From NCBI RefSeq assembly GCF_025685425.1, contig NZ_JAGTAS010000054.1, positions 124,001-188,000 on the forward strand: 64,000 nt of DNA, in the 5' to 3' direction. The position numbers and the translations under genes were made by a program. The stretch's first letter is position 1; each line of letters begins with the position of its first letter. The notes beneath the pieces are model-generated. The model made no database searches. It saw only the letters and a list, made by a program, of their open reading frames with translations, and was not told where the DNA came from. The stretch comes from Terriglobus albidus (lineage in GTDB: Bacteria; Acidobacteriota; Terriglobia; Terriglobales; Acidobacteriaceae). Of the stretch, positions 8,907-18,236 are shown one piece after another.

Positions 8907-8942
8907 TTGCACATCACGCAATTTTATTTGCGCGGAACGCAA
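8907..8942. promoter_or_regulatory. Paired 15-bp palindromic operator, copy 4
   Basis: TTGCACATCACGCAA at 8907 and TTGCGCGGAACGCAA at 8928 start 21 bp apart and keep both half-sites. They lie 27 bp upstream of the isomerase ATG, the same distance as the operator before the transketolase. Confidence 0.78.
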
Positions 8943-9050
8943 CTACTCTGCCCTGCCGGAGATATGCCTGTCAAGGATTCCCTGGCCGGATAGATACGCG
9001 GCATGAAGTCTGCGTGAAGAAAATCGGTGCAAAATTTAGGCTTTGCGATA

Positions 9051-9086
9051 TTGCACTATACGCAATATACTTCTCTCGTTACGCAA
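9051..9086. promoter_or_regulatory. Paired 15-bp palindromic operator, copy 5
   Basis: TTGCACTATACGCAA at 9051 is followed 21 bp on by TCTCTCGTTACGCAA, which keeps only the right half-site TACGCAA. The pair lies 65 bp upstream of the TTG start of the SDR gene at 9152. It is the second operator pair in the divergent isomerase/SDR interval. Confidence 0.72.
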
Positions 9087-9151
9087 CCGAATCAAAGCGA
9101 TCGAAAGCGGATCCAAGGATGAAGTGCTGTAACTCTGCGGAAGGAGCCGCC

Positions 9152-9934
9152 TTGCCAGATTATTCAAGCTTTCAACTGACGGACAAAATCGCCGTTGTGA
9201 CGGGCGCCTCTCAGGGAATTGGCCGGGCGATCGCGATCGGCCTTGCGCAGGCCGGCGCACACCTTGTACTGGCCAAGTATCCCGGCCCCCGCATGGAAGA
9301 GATCGAAGCGGTCAAACGTGAGATCGAAGGCCTGGGAAGAAGGGCGGAGATCGTCATCACCGACGTCAACAAGGTCGCGGACTGCGAGGCCCTCATTCAA
9401 AAGACCGTGGACCACTTTGGGCGTGTCGACATCCTGGTAAACAATGCAAGTTGGACCGGGACGGGCGACGCCGTGGATGTCACAGAAGAGGAGTACGACA
9501 AGACCTTCGACGCCACCGTCAAAAGCCTCTTCTTTGCGTCGCAGGCGGCGGGCAGGGTGATGCTGCAGCAGCCGGAAGGTGGGCGCATCATCCATATCGG
9601 TTCCAACTTCGGTGAGATTGCCTTCAAGAAACGCGCGGTCTATGCCGCGGCAAAGGCTGCGGTCCACCACATGGCCAAGGCGCTCTCACTGGAATGGGCC
9701 GGCAAGGGAGTGCTAGTGAACACCGTCGCACCCTGTATTACGGAGACCGAGTCGCGGAAGAACATCCTCGAGCGCCCTGGATATAAGGAGTGGGCGACGC
9801 AGGAGATGATTCCCCGCGGACGCTGGAACCAGCCGGAAGACCTCGTCGGCGCTGTACTCTTCCTCTCCAGCCCTTTTGCCGACATGATCGTCGGCCACAC
9901 CTTGATGGTCGATGGCGGATGGACCATTCACTGA
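9152..9934 (+). CDS. SDR-family oxidoreductase (260 aa, TTG start)
   Basis: This is a classical short-chain dehydrogenase. It has the cofactor motif TGASQGIGRA near residue 15, the structural motif LVNNAS, and the catalytic set with Ser in IGSNFGE and YAAAK 13 residues later. The C-terminal DGGW is typical. The TTG at 9152 is chosen because AAGGAG sits 5 bp upstream. The in-frame ATG at 9119 has no usable ribosome site, and frames reaching back to 8750 would translate both operators. Classical SDRs oxidise or reduce sugar or polyol hydroxyls with NAD(P). The following SDR lies 53 bp downstream and is probably cotranscribed. Substrate unknown. Confidence 0.88.
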   Translation: MPDYSSFQLTDKIAVVTGASQGIGRAIAIGLAQAGAHLVLAKYPGPRMEEIEAVKREIEGLGRRAEIVITDVNKVADCEALIQKTVDHFGRVDILVNNASWTGTGDAVDVTEEEYDKTFDATVKSLFFASQAAGRVMLQQPEGGRIIHIGSNFGEIAFKKRAVYAAAKAAVHHMAKALSLEWAGKGVLVNTVAPCITETESRKNILERPGYKEWATQEMIPRGRWNQPEDLVGAVLFLSSPFADMIVGHTLMVDGGWTIH

Positions 9935-9987
9935 AACACAACCAGCAGATATCCCAGGCAGTAGAAGATTGGGAAGGGTCACTCATT

Positions 9988-10743
9988 ATGAAGCTGCAAA
10001 AGAAGATCGCGATCGTTACCGGAGCGGGCCAGGGGATTGGACGCGGTATCGCAGAAACATTCGCCCGAGAAGGCGCTGATGTGGTCATCAATGATCTGCA
10101 CATTGATTCGCGGACCGAAGAGGTGAAGCGATATGTCGAGTCCCAGGGGCGCCGATGCATCGTGGTCGCCGGCGATGTCTCGCAGCGCTGTCACGTGGAA
10201 CGCCTCTTCGATGACACCTGGGCACAGCTCGGCCCTGCGGACATCCTGGTGAACAATGCGGGGATTGAGACTATTGTTCCCTTCACCGAACTCACCGACG
10301 AACAGTGGGATGCGGTGACGCAAACCAATCTGAAGAGCGAATGGATGTGCGCCCAGACGTTCTGCAAACGCCTGATCGCTGAAGGCCGCAAGGGCGCCAT
10401 CATCAACATTGGTTCTATCCAGGCCGCGCGTGTACTGCCGGGACGTACGCACTACGCGCCCAGCAAGTTGGCGGTGGAGGCGCTGACCCGCAACATCTCC
10501 GCGGAGATGGGCGCTCACGGTATTCGGGTGAACTGTATCCATCCGGGATTGATTGATACACCGATGATTCGCTGGGTCTTGGAGAGTCCGGAGATTCTGC
10601 CGCAGGTGGTGGCACAGATCTCTCTTGGACGTCCAGGCAAACCCTGCGAGATCGGCTCCGTCGCGGCATTTCTGGCGTCGGATGAAGCAGCCTATGTCAC
10701 CGGCCAGTCGCTGTATGTCGATGGCGGCTGGGTCGGCAAGTAA
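9988..10743 (+). CDS. SDR-family oxidoreductase (251 aa)
   Basis: This is a second classical SDR, with TGAGQGIGRG (cofactor), LVNNAGIE, the catalytic Ser in INIGSIQA, and YAPSK. It ends with VDGGWVGK. The ATG at 9988 has GGAAGG about 10 bp upstream. It is the second gene of a probable two-SDR operon driven from the operator pair at 9051. Similar enzymes are sugar, polyol or 3-oxoacyl dehydrogenases. Tandem SDR paralogues with clearly different sequences suggest successive or alternative oxidation steps, but the substrates cannot be inferred. Confidence 0.87.
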   Translation: MKLQKKIAIVTGAGQGIGRGIAETFAREGADVVINDLHIDSRTEEVKRYVESQGRRCIVVAGDVSQRCHVERLFDDTWAQLGPADILVNNAGIETIVPFTELTDEQWDAVTQTNLKSEWMCAQTFCKRLIAEGRKGAIINIGSIQAARVLPGRTHYAPSKLAVEALTRNISAEMGAHGIRVNCIHPGLIDTPMIRWVLESPEILPQVVAQISLGRPGKPCEIGSVAAFLASDEAAYVTGQSLYVDGGWVGK

Positions 10744-10784
10744 AGCTGCATCTATATCCTTTCGCCATTTTGCAGCGTTCGGGA

Positions 10785-10810
10785 GCCCCAGCGAACCTAT
10801 TCGCTGGGGC
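10785..10810 (+). terminator. Hairpin after the SDR pair (GCCCCAGCGA...TCGCTGGGGC)
   Basis: A 10-bp perfect stem with a 6-base loop lies 42 bp after the SDR stop. There is no strong U tract, so termination is only probable. The stem is the same CCAGCGAA hairpin found inside the repeats at 1733-1936 and 25765-25847. Confidence 0.5.
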
Positions 10811-10933
10811 GATGAGTGAAGGACCTGCTTTTTCAAAGCTTCGGATGCCACAGCTCTTCATGATTGATATCGGATCTTTAGATTCACCACGCCAAGGTGT
10901 ATCGATAGGTTCGCCTTTTACTGAAGAATTATG

Positions 10934-11020
10934 GAGCGGGCCTTCAGCCCTTGGATTTCAATATGCCCGAAACCTGGGGCGTTGCCCCAGGCTGATATAG
11001 GACGCGCCTTCAGCGCTATT
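10934..11020. repeat. Intergenic GC palindrome cluster
   Basis: It contains GCGGGCCTTCAGCCC, a hairpin CCTGGGGCGTTGCCCCAGG and GCGCCTTCAGCGC. The same three-part order occurs at 33039-33120. The 10744-11110 gap otherwise contains only the hairpin at 10785 and the PadR promoter region. Confidence 0.6.
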
Positions 11021-11110
11021 GCCGCATGCTCCACCTCTCCACCCTTCTTCCCATAGAAATCCGAGTGGTGTATTATTTCCTTCCAATAGAAGTTCGAGGG
11101 GAGAAGGGCT

Positions 11111-11464
11111 ATGCCGGGAAAGACCCAACCACAGAGTGAGATGCTGAAGGGCACGTTGGACATGATGATCCTGCGGACACTTGTCAGCGGTGACGCCCAT
11201 GGGCACACCATCGCGAAGGTCATTGAGCACACCTCGGAGAATCTTCTGGAGGTGGAGCAGGGCTCTCTCTATCCGGCGCTGCATCGGCTCGAAGACCGGA
11301 AATGGGTCTCGTCCTACTGGGGCGCGAGCGAAAACAATCGCAAAGCAAAGTTCTACCGGCTGACAGCGGAAGGCCGTAAGCAACTGGCTCGCGAGACCAG
11401 CCGCTGGCGCCAGATGACGCGAGCGATCGGTCTCGTGATGGGTGAAGAGGGAGGCGCGCAATGA
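11111..11464 (+). CDS. PadR-family transcriptional regulator
   Basis: The protein has 117 residues with the PadR winged-helix pattern LKGTLDMMILRTL, GDAHGHTIAKVIEH, LEVEQGSLYPALHRLEDRKWV and FYRLTAEGRKQL. PadR proteins usually repress efflux or membrane-protein genes. The ATG at 11111 has GGAGAAGGG upstream. Its stop overlaps the permease start by 4 bp (ATGA), so translation is coupled and the permease is the probable target. This PadR-permease pairing is repeated many times in acidobacterial genomes. Confidence 0.92.
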   Translation: MPGKTQPQSEMLKGTLDMMILRTLVSGDAHGHTIAKVIEHTSENLLEVEQGSLYPALHRLEDRKWVSSYWGASENNRKAKFYRLTAEGRKQLARETSRWRQMTRAIGLVMGEEGGAQ

Positions 11465-14103
11465 GCTGGCTGAGATTCCTTCGCCGTAAACGCAAGGATG
11501 CCGAGTTGCAAGCCGAGATCGAGACCTATCTATCGGAAGAGATTGCCGGCAACCTGGCGCGGGGCATGTCCGAGGAGGAGGCACGCCGGCGGGCGCGGGT
11601 GAAGCTCGGCAACTCGCAGCAGGTGCGCGAGTCGCTATGGGTGCAGAACTCTCCCATGCCATTGACCAATCTCGGTCGCGACTTAAAGTACGCCTTCCGC
11701 ACGCTGCGCCGCACGCCCGGATTCTCCGTCATTGCGGTTGCGGTCATGACCTTGTGCATGGGAGCCGCCATATCGCTTTTCACGATTGTGCGCTCGGTGC
11801 TGCTGAGGCCACTTCCTTTCAAGGACCCTGGCCGGCTGGTGGTTGTCTATGAACACCGCCGAGGAAACGCGCCGGCTAACAGCTACACGCAGGTTGCGCC
11901 TGCGGACTTTTACGATTGGCGAGCCAAAACTCATGGCTTTGAAGATATGGCCATCATTCGTTATGCCGGGTACAACCTGACTGGCGAACGGAATGAGCTG
12001 CCGGAGTCAGTCCGCGCCGCCGCAGGCTCATGGAACCTGTTTCAGCTTCTGGGAGTGACGCCGGCGTTTGGCCGAGCCTTCAGTGAGCCGGAGGACCGGC
12101 CGGGCAGTACCGCCGTCATGCTAAGCTGGAGCGTCTTTCAACGGCGCTTTGCCGGTGATCCCGCTATCGTCGGTCATCAGATTCATCTCGATGGCCGTCC
12201 CTTCACGGTAATTGGAGTGCTGCCTTCCTGGTTTGCCTATCCCGATGCCGGTATCCAGTTATGGCGTCCCTATCAAGCGGACGCCACGCCGGAGTTCTTA
12301 CAGCATCACGATTTCCATCAGAGCCAGGTCATCGCGCGGCTGCGCCCCAGTGTAAGCCTTGCGAGCGCCCTGGAAGAGGTTGGTGCAGTTCAGTATCAGC
12401 TCCATCTGCAATATCCGCATGACCCCGTGGCGGAAGATGTCACTTCAGGTTCGCTCAACGAGGACCTTGCCGGAAATGTGAAGAAGCCTCTCAACCTGAT
12501 GATGAGTGCTGTCGGCTGCATGCTGTTGATCGGCTGCCTCAACGTCTCCAATCTGCTGGTTGCGCGAGGTGCGGCACGGCAAAAAGAAGTGGCCATCCGC
12601 AGTGCTCTCGGAGCAAGGCGAGCCACGTTAATACGCGAGCAGTTGGCCGAGAGCGTGCTGATCTGCGGGGCCGGGTGCGTGGGTGGTATTTCCCTATCGG
12701 TACTTTCCACACGGTTGCTTGCGCAAGCGTGGAAAGATCTGCCTACCGCACAAGACATCTATATCGACGGACCTGTGATCGCATTTGCGAGCATTCTGAT
12801 GATCACGGCGGCGCTGGTCGCCGGCCTGCTGCCCGCACTCTCGACAACGGGCAAGGCGATGATGAATGCTCTGCACGCCTCCGCGCGCACCGGAGCCGGC
12901 AGTGTTTCGCGTACAGTGCTGCGGAAGATATTGCTCACGGCTGAGATCGGAATCACGGTCGTCCTGCTGGTCTCCGCCGGCCTGCTGCTCAAAAGCTTTC
13001 TGCGGCTGCGTTCCGAGGATGTGGGCTGCATCACTCAAAATATGCTCACGCTGCAGTACAACCTTCCGGGGAAGAAATACGATACGCCGGAGAAACAAAA
13101 CGCCTTCAATGAAGCGCTGTTGGAACGCGTGAGAAATATGCCGGGCGTACGCGGCGCCGCACTGGGAAACACCGTTCCGGGAGCGGGCTACTGGGGAGAC
13201 TTTGTATTCACAGTGCAGGAGCACCCGCCGCGCAAGGCCGGCGAAGAACGGCCGGAGGGGCTGATGCGCTGGGCCGATCCAGGTTACTTCAACGCCCTTG
13301 GCATTCCGCTCGTGAGTGGCCGGTTCTTCACGAATGATGAACGCGGTACTCGCGCGTACAAGGTGATCGTGAACCGCCAGCTTGTACGAAAATACTTCGG
13401 CGAAGAGGATCCCATCGGCAAACATCTGAACGTTCCGGCGTATCCTCATGCCGGAACGCCCGGTATCGCCGATTACGAGATCGTTGGCGTTGTCGGCGAT
13501 ACGTTGTATCAGGTTGGAAAAGACCCGAAGGCAGCCCTGTACTTCCCGATGCTCGCAGGCACCAGCTCCCAGACGCTCGCGGTGCATACAGCATCCGCCC
13601 CGCTATCGTTCTCGGTTCCAGTACAAAGGCAGATTGCATCTCTCGACCCGGAGCTTCCGGTTTCGCGTGTGCGCACCATGGACGAGGTCATCGGTGCGTC
13701 GTTGGTGAACGCAAGCCTTAGCGCAAGACTGGTGCTTGCCTTCGCCATTCTCTCGTTACTTCTGGCTGCGGTGGGGCTATATGGAGTGCTGTCGTACCTG
13801 GCCGCACAGCGGACCACGGAACTCGGTATCCGCATGGCACTCGGCGCGCAACGCGATCAGCTTTTGCGATTGATGCTCGGCGATGGCATGCGTCCGGCGC
13901 TGCTCGGGTTAGGACTTGGCCTGGCGGTAAGCGTCGTAGCGACACGCCTCTTTCAATCGATGCTCTTCGGAACGAAGCCTTTGGATCCCGTGGTTCTCTC
14001 CTGCGTGGTTGGCACCTTGTTTGCGGTCGCCATTCTGGCCTGTCTCATTCCCGCATGGCGAGCTTCCCGGTTAGATCCAATGCAGGCGCTCCGGACCGAT
14101 TAG
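11461..14103 (+). CDS. ADOP-type duplicated MacB/FtsX ABC permease
   Basis: The protein has 880 residues. A cytoplasmic N-terminal segment (residues 1-60, AELQAEIETYLSEEIAG) precedes two copies of a MacB periplasmic core plus FtsX unit. The first FtsX block is near residues 350-480 (LLIGCLNVSNLLVARGAARQKE) and the second near 755-875 (LLLAAVGLYGVLSYLAAQRTTE). There is no ATPase domain and no ATPase gene next to it, which fits the acidobacterial duplicated orphan permease class. The physiological substrate is unknown; related MacB systems move lipoproteins, toxins or peptides. Translation is coupled to the upstream PadR gene. It ends 4 bp from the convergent PQQ dehydrogenase gene. Confidence 0.9.
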   Translation: MSWLRFLRRKRKDAELQAEIETYLSEEIAGNLARGMSEEEARRRARVKLGNSQQVRESLWVQNSPMPLTNLGRDLKYAFRTLRRTPGFSVIAVAVMTLCMGAAISLFTIVRSVLLRPLPFKDPGRLVVVYEHRRGNAPANSYTQVAPADFYDWRAKTHGFEDMAIIRYAGYNLTGERNELPESVRAAAGSWNLFQLLGVTPAFGRAFSEPEDRPGSTAVMLSWSVFQRRFAGDPAIVGHQIHLDGRPFTVIGVLPSWFAYPDAGIQLWRPYQADATPEFLQHHDFHQSQVIARLRPSVSLASALEEVGAVQYQLHLQYPHDPVAEDVTSGSLNEDLAGNVKKPLNLMMSAVGCMLLIGCLNVSNLLVARGAARQKEVAIRSALGARRATLIREQLAESVLICGAGCVGGISLSVLSTRLLAQAWKDLPTAQDIYIDGPVIAFASILMITAALVAGLLPALSTTGKAMMNALHASARTGAGSVSRTVLRKILLTAEIGITVVLLVSAGLLLKSFLRLRSEDVGCITQNMLTLQYNLPGKKYDTPEKQNAFNEALLERVRNMPGVRGAALGNTVPGAGYWGDFVFTVQEHPPRKAGEERPEGLMRWADPGYFNALGIPLVSGRFFTNDERGTRAYKVIVNRQLVRKYFGEEDPIGKHLNVPAYPHAGTPGIADYEIVGVVGDTLYQVGKDPKAALYFPMLAGTSSQTLAVHTASAPLSFSVPVQRQIASLDPELPVSRVRTMDEVIGASLVNASLSARLVLAFAILSLLLAAVGLYGVLSYLAAQRTTELGIRMALGAQRDQLLRLMLGDGMRPALLGLGLGLAVSVVATRLFQSMLFGTKPLDPVVLSCVVGTLFAVAILACLIPAWRASRLDPMQALRTD

Positions 14104-14107
14104 AGCA

Positions 14108-16393
14108 TTATCTCCTGGTCACAGGCAGAGCGAAGACGTAGTAGCCCTGCGTTGTCTTTCCTCCTGCAGGCTCGGCGCTTCCCTGGTTAGGCTCCGAAGG
14201 CTGCTGATCGCCTACGGGTATCCGTTCGGGGTTAGGACGAGCGCTGATCGCAATATATTCCCTGCCGGCAACCTCGTAGACCGTGGGAATACCCTCCGGG
14301 CCTGCAGGCACAGAGAGCTCGCCGAGCTGCTTGCCTGTGTCCTTGTCGTAGAAGTGCAGCTTACCGTCAGACTTGGTCGGCACGATGATCAGACCGCCTG
14401 CGGTGACCGTAGCTCCTCCGCGAGGCCAGAAGCTGCCGGTGCCGGTGATGCCTTTCTCGGCCAGCGCAGTCACGTCTCCGATGGGAATCTTCCATTTGAT
14501 CTCGCCCTTGTTCATGTCGTAAGCCGTCAACGATGACCATGGCGGACTGATGGCCGGCAAGCCATCAGAAGAGTTCATGTAGCCGTAGCCGGTCCAGTAC
14601 CGCATTCCTCCGGGGCCTAGCTTGCCGGTGGTCGCCGGCGGAGGAGCCATGAGCCGGGCCAGCACGTCTGGGGCGATCTTCGCCTTCTCAGGCGACTTCA
14701 GATAAGCGATCAGACGATCGATGTCGTTGTCGTCGAGATCGGTCAAGGCCGGCATCGGAGGCAGCCCCGTCTTAACCGCAGTGCGCACACGATCCGCTCC
14801 CGCGCGCTGGATCACGCCATCGAGCGAAGGAATCGCGGGCGGCTGTCCTTTGCGGTCTTCGCCATGGCAGGCACGGCAGTTCTGCAGATACGTCACCATA
14901 CCGGCGTTCTCCGGCGGACCGGTCACAACGCGCTTCGGCGGCTTGGCCTCCAGATGCAGCAACGACGGAGCATCCTTCGACATGACGTAGAAGGTGGCGG
15001 TCGAGGCATCTACCGCTCCCGATCCCCAGTTGGCGCCGCCATTGTTCCCAGGCGTCTCCATCGTGGTGCCCAGGGTCGGTGGAGTATAGATACCCTCCTG
15101 GCGCGCCTCCGCGACCTGCTTACGGATCGCTTCCCGCTCCTTCGAGTCGGCGATGTAGGGGTTCACCATCTCTGGAGTGAACGCCTGCCGTGCGAATGGA
15201 GGAACATGTGTGGGAATGGGCTGAGTCGGCCAGGACTCCTCTCCCGGCACGTCAGACTTAGGCACAGGCCGCTCTTCAATCGGCCAGATCGGCCTACCGT
15301 TGGTTCGATCGAGAACGTAAACGAATCCGTTCTTGCCGGCCTGCACGACGACGTCCACACTCTTGCCATCGTGTTGGATGGTCAACAGCTTCGGCCCCGT
15401 CATCAGGTCGTAGTCCCAGAGATCGTGGTGCGTCGTCTGAAAGTGCCAGAGATATTTGCCGGTGCGTACATCGAGTGCCAGGATGCAGTCGGAGAAGAGG
15501 TTTGCACCCTTGCGGTCGGCGCCGTAGAAATCGTACGTCGGCGAGCCCAATGGGAAGTACGCAATTCCGCGTTTCTCGTCGATGGAGAACTCGCCCCAGT
15601 TATTCACGCCGCCAACGTACTTGTATGCATCCTTTGGCCAGGTGTCGTAGCCCATCTCGCCGGGATGCGGAACGGTGTGGAACTGCCATAGGAGCTTTCC
15701 GGTGACGACGTCGAAGGCGCGAAGATCGCCCGGCGGCGACTCGTACTCCTCCCCTGTCGCGGAGCCGGTGATGTAGAGGTTCTCAAAGACGCGTCCGGGC
15801 GTTCCGGACTCGATCTGGCGGATCGACTTCGGGTCGCGGCCCAGACCTTCGCGCAGATCCACAGCCCCGTTCTTCCCAAACATCGCGATCTCCTTACCGG
15901 TGCGTGTATCCAGCTCATGGATCTCGTTGTTCATGTGGAAGATCAGGCGCCGGTCTGAGCGGTCTTTGCTCTCCCAGTACGCCATGCCGCGATGCGAGAT
16001 CAATCGCGGGTTATTGGTGTGATAGCACCAGATCTCGCTGCCGTTCGTAGCATCCAGTGCGGCAATGTCGTTGTCTTTCCCGTAGACAAACATCACGCCG
16101 TCTACCACCAGCGGATTGGAGCCATACCGGAAGCCGTTGTTCCCGGAGGGATAAAACCACACCTGCTGCAACTGCCCTACATTCGAACGATTGATCTGCT
16201 TCAGGCTGGAATACTGCGCATCGGCGTTGGAGCCGCCATAGGCGAGCCATGAGCTGGAAGCCGCAGATTGAGCCGGGCCGGAGGCAGTCGCCGCCTCAAC
16301 CGCAGAGGTTGAGAGGCGTCCATACAGAAACCCAGCGCCTGCAACCAATACTCCGAAAACGGCGACATACTTTTCTTTCGGCAGAAATTGCAT
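14108..16393 (-). CDS. PQQ-dependent dehydrogenase with embedded cytochrome c domain
   Basis: The protein has about 761 residues. An N-terminal membrane or signal segment (VAVFGVLVAGAGFLYG) is followed by a quinoprotein beta-propeller with the dehydrogenase motif HHDLWDYD near residue 323. A c-type haem domain with CRACH is centred near residue 508. After it the propeller resumes (YWTGYGYMN..., SLTAYDMNKGEIKWKI), so the cytochrome is nested inside the propeller and not appended. Such enzymes oxidise sugars or alcohols in the periplasm and pass electrons to the respiratory chain. The ATG at 16393 is preferred over 16399 because AAGAAGG then has an 8-bp spacer. The operator pair at 16489 lies upstream. 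Confidence 0.88.
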   Translation of the reverse strand: MQFLPKEKYVAVFGVLVAGAGFLYGRLSTSAVEAATASGPAQSAASSSWLAYGGSNADAQYSSLKQINRSNVGQLQQVWFYPSGNNGFRYGSNPLVVDGVMFVYGKDNDIAALDATNGSEIWCYHTNNPRLISHRGMAYWESKDRSDRRLIFHMNNEIHELDTRTGKEIAMFGKNGAVDLREGLGRDPKSIRQIESGTPGRVFENLYITGSATGEEYESPPGDLRAFDVVTGKLLWQFHTVPHPGEMGYDTWPKDAYKYVGGVNNWGEFSIDEKRGIAYFPLGSPTYDFYGADRKGANLFSDCILALDVRTGKYLWHFQTTHHDLWDYDLMTGPKLLTIQHDGKSVDVVVQAGKNGFVYVLDRTNGRPIWPIEERPVPKSDVPGEESWPTQPIPTHVPPFARQAFTPEMVNPYIADSKEREAIRKQVAEARQEGIYTPPTLGTTMETPGNNGGANWGSGAVDASTATFYVMSKDAPSLLHLEAKPPKRVVTGPPENAGMVTYLQNCRACHGEDRKGQPPAIPSLDGVIQRAGADRVRTAVKTGLPPMPALTDLDDNDIDRLIAYLKSPEKAKIAPDVLARLMAPPPATTGKLGPGGMRYWTGYGYMNSSDGLPAISPPWSSLTAYDMNKGEIKWKIPIGDVTALAEKGITGTGSFWPRGGATVTAGGLIIVPTKSDGKLHFYDKDTGKQLGELSVPAGPEGIPTVYEVAGREYIAISARPNPERIPVGDQQPSEPNQGSAEPAGGKTTQGYYVFALPVTRR

Positions 16394-16488
16394 CGACATG
16401 CCTTCTTGTTACAGCTACAGACACATGGGAGGTGCGGACACCGCCGAAACGGCCGCCGCACTCGCGGGACGATTACGGATCTAATTTA

Positions 16489-16524
16489 TTGCGTATTATG
16501 CAATTTATATTGCTTATTACGAGG
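16489..16524. promoter_or_regulatory. Paired 15-bp palindromic operator, copy 6 (divergent promoter)
   Basis: TTGCGTATTATGCAA at 16489 (identical to 1523) and TTGCTTATTACGAGG at 16510 start 21 bp apart. They lie midway between the PQQ dehydrogenase (start 16393) and the divergent SDR (start 16621), about 96 bp from each. Confidence 0.8.
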
Positions 16525-16620
16525 TCGAATACTAGCAATCTGGCGTCAGAATCGTCAAGGAAAGAATCTGTCTTGCTTGCGTTCGCGGTAAGTGGCATTG
16601 CACCATGAGGATCGAGATCG

Positions 16621-17370
16621 ATGGAGTACAACTTGACTGGGAAGCCACTGCAAGGAAGAACGGCACTAATCACTGGAGGGTCGCGCGGGATTGGCCGGGC
16701 CATTGGCCTGCGACTTGCGGAGGCAGGATGCGCTGTGGCGATTAACTACCTGCACGCAAAGGACGAAGCCGAGGAGGCAGTAAGCCTGATTACGGAACAG
16801 GGCGGAAGCGCCGTTGCCGTGCGGGCCGACGTCTCGCGGGAAGGCGAAGTGCAGCACCTGGTCTCGGCCAGCGAGGATGCTTTGGGGCCGATCGATATCC
16901 TGGTCAACAACGCGGGCATCCTGCATCGCGTACCTCTCCAGGAGCTGGACCTTGCGGAATGGAATTACACGATCCAGGTAAACCTCACCTCTTCGTTCCT
17001 GATGTCTCAGATGGTGCTTGGAGGTATGAGGAAGCGCAAGTGGGGACGCCTGATCTTCCTGTCGTCGATTGCGGCGCAGACCGGTGGCGTGGTCGGCCCG
17101 CACTATGCCGCCAGCAAAGCCGGCATGCTAGGACTGATGCACAGCTATGCCAGCCTGCTGGTGAAAGAAGGCATTACCTCGAATGCCATTGCGCCGGCTC
17201 TGATCGATACCGACATGATCCGCAAAGGGACCGCCGTCCAGCCGGACCTGATTCCTATGGGCCGCTTCGGCACCTCAGACGAGATTGCGCAGGCGGCCCT
17301 CTTCCTCGCCACCACCGAGTACATCACCGGCCAGACCATTAACCTCAACGGCGGCTGGTATCCCAGCTAG
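16621..17370 (+). CDS. FabG-like SDR oxidoreductase (249 aa)
   Basis: This classical SDR has TGGSRGIGRA at residues 19-28, VNNAGILH, the catalytic Ser in IFLSSIAA and YAASK, and a C-terminal LNGGW. It is closest in pattern to 3-oxoacyl-ACP-reductase-like dehydrogenases, which include many sugar and polyol dehydrogenases. Its promoter faces the PQQ dehydrogenase across the shared operator pair, which suggests coordinated control. A start at the ATG at 16621 with GAGGAT upstream is reasonable. The OsmC-like gene follows 18 bp after the stop and is probably cotranscribed. Confidence 0.87.
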   Translation: MEYNLTGKPLQGRTALITGGSRGIGRAIGLRLAEAGCAVAINYLHAKDEAEEAVSLITEQGGSAVAVRADVSREGEVQHLVSASEDALGPIDILVNNAGILHRVPLQELDLAEWNYTIQVNLTSSFLMSQMVLGGMRKRKWGRLIFLSSIAAQTGGVVGPHYAASKAGMLGLMHSYASLLVKEGITSNAIAPALIDTDMIRKGTAVQPDLIPMGRFGTSDEIAQAALFLATTEYITGQTINLNGGWYPS

Positions 17371-17388
17371 GTATTGCTACCATGGCCT

Positions 17389-17793
17389 ATGAGCGAGACG
17401 GTAGTTCACTATCAGGGCGGCCTGCGCTGCCGGGCAGAACACGCGGAGTCCGGCACCGTCGTCATCACCGATGCGCCGAAGGACAACCACGGCAAGGGTG
17501 AGAGCTTCTCTCCCAGCGAGATGCTGGCCGTCTCCCTGGGAAGCTGTATTTTGAGCATCATGGCCATCGCCGCCCAGTCAATGGATCTCGATATTGCGGG
17601 CGCCACAGCCACAGTCGAAAAGGAGATGGCGAACGCTCCCCGGCGATTCTCGAGACTCGCCGTAACCGTGCATGTCCCCTATGCCCTCAACGAGGAGCAG
17701 GTCAGAAGGCTGGAGCGCGCCGCGCACGCCTGCCCGGTACACAACATCCTGAAACCTGAGATCGATGCCAGGATTACCTTCCGCTGGGGATAG
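17389..17793 (+). CDS. OsmC-family protein
   Basis: The protein has 134 residues. The OsmC fold is shown by a conserved Cys in LGSCILSIMAIAA (near residue 52) and a second Cys in HACPVHNILKPEI near the C-terminus, the two redox-active positions used by OsmC/Ohr proteins against organic peroxides. A TTG five codons upstream keeps the frame open, but the ATG at 17389 gives the normal OsmC N-terminus (MSETVVHYQGGLRC). It is coupled to the SDR upstream. A detoxification role alongside periplasmic sugar oxidation is possible but unproven. Confidence 0.85.
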   Translation: MSETVVHYQGGLRCRAEHAESGTVVITDAPKDNHGKGESFSPSEMLAVSLGSCILSIMAIAAQSMDLDIAGATATVEKEMANAPRRFSRLAVTVHVPYALNEEQVRRLERAAHACPVHNILKPEIDARITFRWG

Positions 17794-18236
17794 CCTGCCC
17801 CCGGAAACCGACGTAACTGAAGCTTTTCATTGAGATAAGTCTCCACTGGCGTGAACTGGCAATCTGGCCGGAAGAAGACCATGGAATTTCTGATCGAGAT
17901 GGAGTACTATCTCTGGTCTAAGAAAGTCTGTTTGCTTTCACGGGACTAAAGGTCACTGCGTCCCCAACCCAAGTAATCCATGATGGAAAGACGGGTGCAG
18001 CCATGATTCAACCATCGCTTTCTGCCGATAACCGTGTTTCTCCGGAGACGACGGCCTTCCTCAAAGAGCCACCTTCTCAAGAGCCGCCAGTCCCGTGCCG
18101 TTTCGGGCCTCGGAGAGTCCCTGTCGAGGAGTATGTGTTCTGGCATAGGCATCGCCTGGAAACGGTTCCGCCGCCCGACAAACGGGCAGCGTAAACGAGG
18201 TTCCGCATCGTAAGACTTCCCTTGTCGCTTTAGCGA

